In this document: positions 60,407 to 64,000 of the stretch, in pieces
How the letters are laid out: every line of letters starts with the position of its first letter
How positions within the stretch are numbered: position 1 is the stretch's first letter
Assembly (NCBI RefSeq): GCF_041080625.1
Contig: NZ_CP163518.1
Coordinates: 5,580,001 to 5,644,000, forward strand
DNA length: 64,000 nt
Origin: Streptomyces sp. CG1
GTDB lineage: Bacteria; Actinomycetota; Actinomycetes; Streptomycetales; Streptomycetaceae
Direction: 5' to 3'
Notes under the pieces: model-generated
Seen by the model: only the letters and a program-made list of their open reading frames with translations
Database searches by the model: none
Told to the model about the DNA's origin: nothing
Program-made: the position numbers and the translations under genes

Positions 60407-62722
60407 TTGACCACCACTCGATCCCCGATATCCACGCGGGGTCCGGCTCGGCGTCGGGCGGACATGGCTGTGTTGGGGGGTGTGCGGCCGCCACTGGCGG
60501 CCCTGCCGGTTCTGTTGGCGCTCGTCGCGGGCCTGACGGTGTTCGCCGTCGGGAGCGATACCGAACGGGGCGTTCCCGAGGCCGTCCTCAGCTCCCAGCA
60601 GCACATGGCCGAGGACGGGGCGGTGGCGCTGCAGGGCGCCGTCGACCAGAGCGTCACCGATCTGCGGGCAGCGGCCGCGGACTTCGGTGGCTCCAAGTCC
60701 GTACCGGCGGACGGAATGCTGACCCGCCTCGACCGGGCCTACCGTAAGTGGCGCGGTACCGCCGTCGTCGACCTGTCCACCGGTCGGCTGCTCGCCTCGC
60801 AGGGCGAGGCCGTGCCGCTCGGGAAGGTGGATCTCCGTGGGCTGCCGGCGAACCCGCCTCCGAGGCTGGTGCGGGACGACTCGGGCGTCACCCGGCTGCT
60901 GGTCTTCGCGACGCTGTCGCAAGGCGGCAGGCAGGAGTTGCTCGTCGCTTCGCAGAGCCTGAAGCTGCCGGGCATCTCCGTCGGCAGGAATCACACGCTC
61001 AACGTCGTGGACCGTGACGGGGCCACTCTCACCTCGACCGGGCCGGGATCCGGCACTGACCGGGCCAAGGCGCTGGTCGGCACCGCCACTCGCGAGGCGC
61101 AGCGCAAGGGACCGTCGGGCACCGCCGCTGCCGGCGGCTTCGACGGTCCGAGCGGCAGTCTCGTCGGGGCAGCGGACGGCAACACCCGTACCGCCGTCGG
61201 GTACGCCGGAGTGGCCCGGGGGCTTGCCGCGAAAGAGAGTCCGAGCAGCGGACTCGGACTGACGGTCGTCACGACGGTGCGAACCGAGCGTCATGGGGCC
61301 GGGACCGGCGACCTTCGGCTCGCCCTCCTCGCCGCGGCCGTGCTCCTGGCCCTCGCGGCCGGGGTCACCGCCGCCCTCCACATGGTGGTGCAGCGGCCTG
61401 TGCTGAGGTTGCGTCGCGAAGCGCGGAGACTCGGCTCGGGCGACCTCACGGCTCCCGTCCACGTGCCCCGCTTCGGGGAACCCGCCCGGGTCGGCGCCGC
61501 GCTGGAGGCACTGCGCCTTCAACTCCGTGGCAGGGACGGCCCGTCGCAGGAGACGGTCGCGCAGCCACCGGCCGAGGGGCGTGTGCTGCTCGGGACCGGC
61601 AAGGGCCGGCATCGGCTCGGACTGCGCACCGTCCTTGTGGTGTGCGCGTTCGCTCTGCTGGCCTGGCCCGCGTCGATGCTGCTGACGCTCGGCAGCACCT
61701 GGCCGCACCCGGCTGCGGTCGTACCACGACTGATCACCGACGACCAGCGGCAACGCACCGAGACGACGGCGGATCGCGTGCGCAGGGGGATCAACGATGG
61801 ATACGCGGATCTCGCCCATCTCGCCACCGTGATCGACGCTGCTCGGCCGGAGGAGGCGCGCAAGATCCTCGACAGATCCCTGGAGCAGCACGGCCGATAT
61901 CAGTCCCTGTACGTCGTCGACGGCGCCGGTGAGATCCTCGTCCGCGCCGGCGGTGAACCCCGTACCCCGAAGAAGGTCCGCATCAGGCCCGGGGTCATGC
62001 AGACGAACACCTCCGGCAAGGAACCGGTGCTCGCCGCCGTGGCCGCTCAGCCGGTGGAGGGTGCGCCGGCGAGGTCCGGACCCCGCTATGTCGTGGGCGA
62101 GTTCAAGGTCCAGTACCTGGTCGGCATCCTCAACCGACCCGGTCTGGGCTCGGTGTGGCTGGTGGACTCCGCACATCGGGTCATCGCGTCCAACAAGGGG
62201 TTCGTGGCCTTCGGGCGGGTCTCCGACGGCCGGCTGCGGGCCCAACTGGAGGCCGTCCGCACGACCAAGGGCTCCGCTGAGCTGCTGCTCGGCTGGAGGA
62301 ATCCGGCGGTCGCCGCAGTGGCGCCGTTCAACGACAAACGGGGTGTCGCGAGCGCACTCGGCTGGAAGGTCGCCTCGATCAGGCCGGTGTTCTGGATCGG
62401 CCTGCCCGAGTACCAGGCACAGCGGCGGATCATGCTCGTCGGTCTGCTGGGGGTGACCACGGGCGCCCTCTGCCTCGGCTGGCTGTACCTCGTCGTCGTA
62501 CGTCCGCTGCGTGAAGTCGCCCAGCGCGCCGAGGCGTTGGCAGCCGGAGACCGCAGAACGGTGCTCTACCCGCGCTACCACGACGAGGTGGGGTCCGTCG
62601 CCCGCAGCCTCGAACTGCTCAGACAGCGACTCCCCCGCACCGACACACCGCCCGCGCCCGGTTCCCCGGACGGGGCGCCCACCCCCTCCACTTCCCCGTC
62701 CGGCCCCGGTCCCAGGAGCTGA
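60407..62722 (+). CDS. Double sensor-HAMP membrane protein, pgs operon copy 2
   Basis: 771 residues, a full-length relative of the protein at 15722. It has the same tandem of membrane helix, extracytoplasmic domain, membrane helix and HAMP, twice (first helix PPLAALPVLLALVAGLTVFAV; last HAMP VVRPLREVAQRAEALAAGDRRTVLYPRYHDEVGSVARSLELLRQ). No output domain. The TTG at 60407 with GGAAAGGA six bases before is chosen. It yields the RRRAD...LGGVRPP N-terminus shared with copy 1, while the earlier GTG at 60296 has no ribosome site. It is followed after 6 bp by pgsB copy 2. Probable role in polymer export or synthesis, replacing PgsA (inference). Confidence 0.78.
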   Translation: MTTTRSPISTRGPARRRADMAVLGGVRPPLAALPVLLALVAGLTVFAVGSDTERGVPEAVLSSQQHMAEDGAVALQGAVDQSVTDLRAAAADFGGSKSVPADGMLTRLDRAYRKWRGTAVVDLSTGRLLASQGEAVPLGKVDLRGLPANPPPRLVRDDSGVTRLLVFATLSQGGRQELLVASQSLKLPGISVGRNHTLNVVDRDGATLTSTGPGSGTDRAKALVGTATREAQRKGPSGTAAAGGFDGPSGSLVGAADGNTRTAVGYAGVARGLAAKESPSSGLGLTVVTTVRTERHGAGTGDLRLALLAAAVLLALAAGVTAALHMVVQRPVLRLRREARRLGSGDLTAPVHVPRFGEPARVGAALEALRLQLRGRDGPSQETVAQPPAEGRVLLGTGKGRHRLGLRTVLVVCAFALLAWPASMLLTLGSTWPHPAAVVPRLITDDQRQRTETTADRVRRGINDGYADLAHLATVIDAARPEEARKILDRSLEQHGRYQSLYVVDGAGEILVRAGGEPRTPKKVRIRPGVMQTNTSGKEPVLAAVAAQPVEGAPARSGPRYVVGEFKVQYLVGILNRPGLGSVWLVDSAHRVIASNKGFVAFGRVSDGRLRAQLEAVRTTKGSAELLLGWRNPAVAAVAPFNDKRGVASALGWKVASIRPVFWIGLPEYQAQRRIMLVGLLGVTTGALCLGWLYLVVVRPLREVAQRAEALAAGDRRTVLYPRYHDEVGSVARSLELLRQRLPRTDTPPAPGSPDGAPTPSTSPSGPGPRS

Positions 62723-62728
62723 CCCGCC

Positions 62729-64000
62729 GTGCTCTTCCTGTACTGCGTCCTCGCGACGTGCTGCGCCGGCCTGCTCGTCGCAGGCATCGTCGAACAGCGC
62801 CGCCATGACGCGAATCTCGCCGCCATACCCACCCGAGTGCTGGTCAACGGCATTCGCGGCAAGTCCTCCATCACCCGGCTGTGCGCGGGCGCGCTGCGCG
62901 GCAGCGGCCTGGTGACCGTCGCCAAGACCACGGGCACCGCGGCCCGGTTCATCCACCCCGATGCCACCGAGGAGCCGGTCTACCGCAAGTTCGGCATCGC
63001 CAATGTCGTGGAGCAGATCGGCATCGTCCGGCGGGCCGCCGGCTACCGACCCGATGTGCTGGTCATGGAGTGCATGGCCGTCATGCCCGCACTCCAGGAG
63101 ATCAACCAGTCCAAGCTGATCCGCTCCACCATCGGCGTGCTCTGCAACGTCCGCGAGGACCATCTCGCCGAGATGGGCCCGACGTTGGACGATGTGGCCC
63201 GCTCCCTGTGCCGGTCCCTGCCGGAGGGCGGCGTCTGTGTCACCGCGGAGAAAGAGCGCTTCCCCATCCTCCAGGAGGAGGCCGACGCCCGGAACTGCCG
63301 GCTGATCTACGCCGACCCGCAGACCGTCACCGACGAGGAACTGCGCGGCTTCAGCTGGTTCACCTTCAAGGAGAACGTCGCCATCGCACTCGCGGTCGCC
63401 GAACTGCTCGGCGTCGACCGCGCGACCGCGCTGAAGGGAATGTACGAGGCGCCACCGGACCCGGGTGTGCTGTCCGTCGAGCGGTACCGCACCCCTGACG
63501 GAAAGCGGCTGCGATTCGCGAACGTCTTCGCCGCCAACGACCCCGAGTCAACGGTGATGAACATCAAACAGCTGCTCGAACTGGGTGCGATCCAGCGTCC
63601 GTTGCACGTCGTCATCAACTGCCGCCCCGACCGTGTGGAGCGCAACGTGCAGATGGGCGCGCTCATCCCCCAGCTCGACCCGGAGACGGTGTTCCTCATC
63701 GGCCATCCCACCAAGTCGGCCGCCGACGCCATACCCACCCACTGGACCGGGAACGTCGTCGATCTCGGCGGCGACCGCCGCGACCCCGACCGGCTCACCA
63801 CGGATCTGCTGGCTCACCTGGGGTCGGACTCCTCGCTCGTCGCCATCGGCAACATCCACGGCCAGGGCGAACTCTTCCTGGAGCGGCTCGCGGCACTCGC
63901 GCCCGAACACCCCGACGCCGCCACCGATCCCGCCGACCTGAGCGACGCCCTCATACCGCCCGGCGTCCACCACAACTCCTCCCATGGAGAGTCCCGTTGA
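62729..64000 (+). CDS. pgsB: Poly-gamma-glutamate synthase ligase PgsB/CapB, copy 2
   Basis: 423 residues, complete, with the stop at the last three bases of the window. It has an N-terminal membrane anchor, ATP loop GIRGKSS, VAKTTGTAARFIHPDATEEPVYRKFG, MECMAVMPALQEINQ and RFANVFAANDPEST, all as in copy 1. The two proteins are nearly collinear and very similar by eye through the catalytic part. Copy 2 ends about 35 residues after ELFLERLAAL, without the Pro/Arg-rich extension. Start is GTG behind AGGAG. By analogy pgsC should begin at the GTTGA at the window edge. Confidence 0.9.
   Translation: MLFLYCVLATCCAGLLVAGIVEQRRHDANLAAIPTRVLVNGIRGKSSITRLCAGALRGSGLVTVAKTTGTAARFIHPDATEEPVYRKFGIANVVEQIGIVRRAAGYRPDVLVMECMAVMPALQEINQSKLIRSTIGVLCNVREDHLAEMGPTLDDVARSLCRSLPEGGVCVTAEKERFPILQEEADARNCRLIYADPQTVTDEELRGFSWFTFKENVAIALAVAELLGVDRATALKGMYEAPPDPGVLSVERYRTPDGKRLRFANVFAANDPESTVMNIKQLLELGAIQRPLHVVINCRPDRVERNVQMGALIPQLDPETVFLIGHPTKSAADAIPTHWTGNVVDLGGDRRDPDRLTTDLLAHLGSDSSLVAIGNIHGQGELFLERLAALAPEHPDAATDPADLSDALIPPGVHHNSSHGESR

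Overview
The window is high-GC actinobacterial chromosome, most likely Streptomyces or a close relative such as Kitasatospora or Streptacidiphilus. The basis is the very GC-rich third codon positions, frequent GTG and TTG starts, a SARP regulator, PP2C/SpoIIE phosphatases, LAxTG sortase substrates, a DtxR-type iron box and many secreted carbohydrate-active enzymes. It reads like an accessory or arm region: few housekeeping genes, many secreted proteins, and a scatter of broken gene ends.

Layout. 1-10 kb: tail of an ECF41 (SigJ-like) sigma factor with an FAD oxidoreductase, a lactate-oxidase-family enzyme, a secreted PE-PPE-type hydrolase, a SARP/NB-ARC/TPR regulator facing a small secreted peptide, a DinB-like protein, a lone molybdopterin-dehydrogenase FAD subunit and a GNAT. 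10.6-18 kb: a minus-strand operon resembling poly-gamma-glutamate synthesis: double-HAMP membrane protein, pgsB, pgsC, NlpC/P60-like hydrolase, GT39-like glycosyltransferase. A second HAMP-pgsB pair closes the window (60.4-64 kb, plus strand). 18-28.5 kb: secreted lipase, LysR, DJ-1/PfpI protein beside the tail of a second copy, a CE8-GH28 pectinase fusion, and a multidomain PP2C phosphatase. 28.8-30 kb: a protein made almost wholly of about ten 22-23-residue repeats, plus a small partner. 30.5-39.5 kb: ZIP transporter under a probable iron box, LAHTG surface protein, S53 peptidase, lipoprotein, and a RiPP-like NB-ARC-TPR / radical SAM / precursor cassette. 39.6-45.3 kb: small Streptomyces-type regulators, DEAD helicase, cold-shock protein. 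45.3-50.1 kb: a scar region with PP2C, PIN, YibE/F and WD40 fragments and two copies of a tRNA-Gly 3' end flanking a PIN/antitoxin pair. 50.6-59.8 kb: plant-cell-wall degradation genes around an ECF sigma factor and a membrane anti-sigma candidate.

The observation I rate highest is a bipartite, strand-polar sequence of the form CGGCAACCTT-N11-sGsCMACyt. It lies 35-76 bp upstream of five secreted-protein genes: the pectinase, a GH51-like glycosidase, an expansin-like protein, a GH10-GH62 xylanase, and a ricin-lectin protein with a possible new glycosidase domain. Three of these genes directly surround the ECF sigma/anti-sigma pair, whose anti-sigma candidate carries an extracytoplasmic beta-rich domain. 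I infer a sigma-controlled biomass regulon, analogous in idea to SigI/RsgI of clostridia. The pgs duplication, the repeat protein, the radical-SAM cassette and the duplicated tRNA-end junctions are the other main leads.
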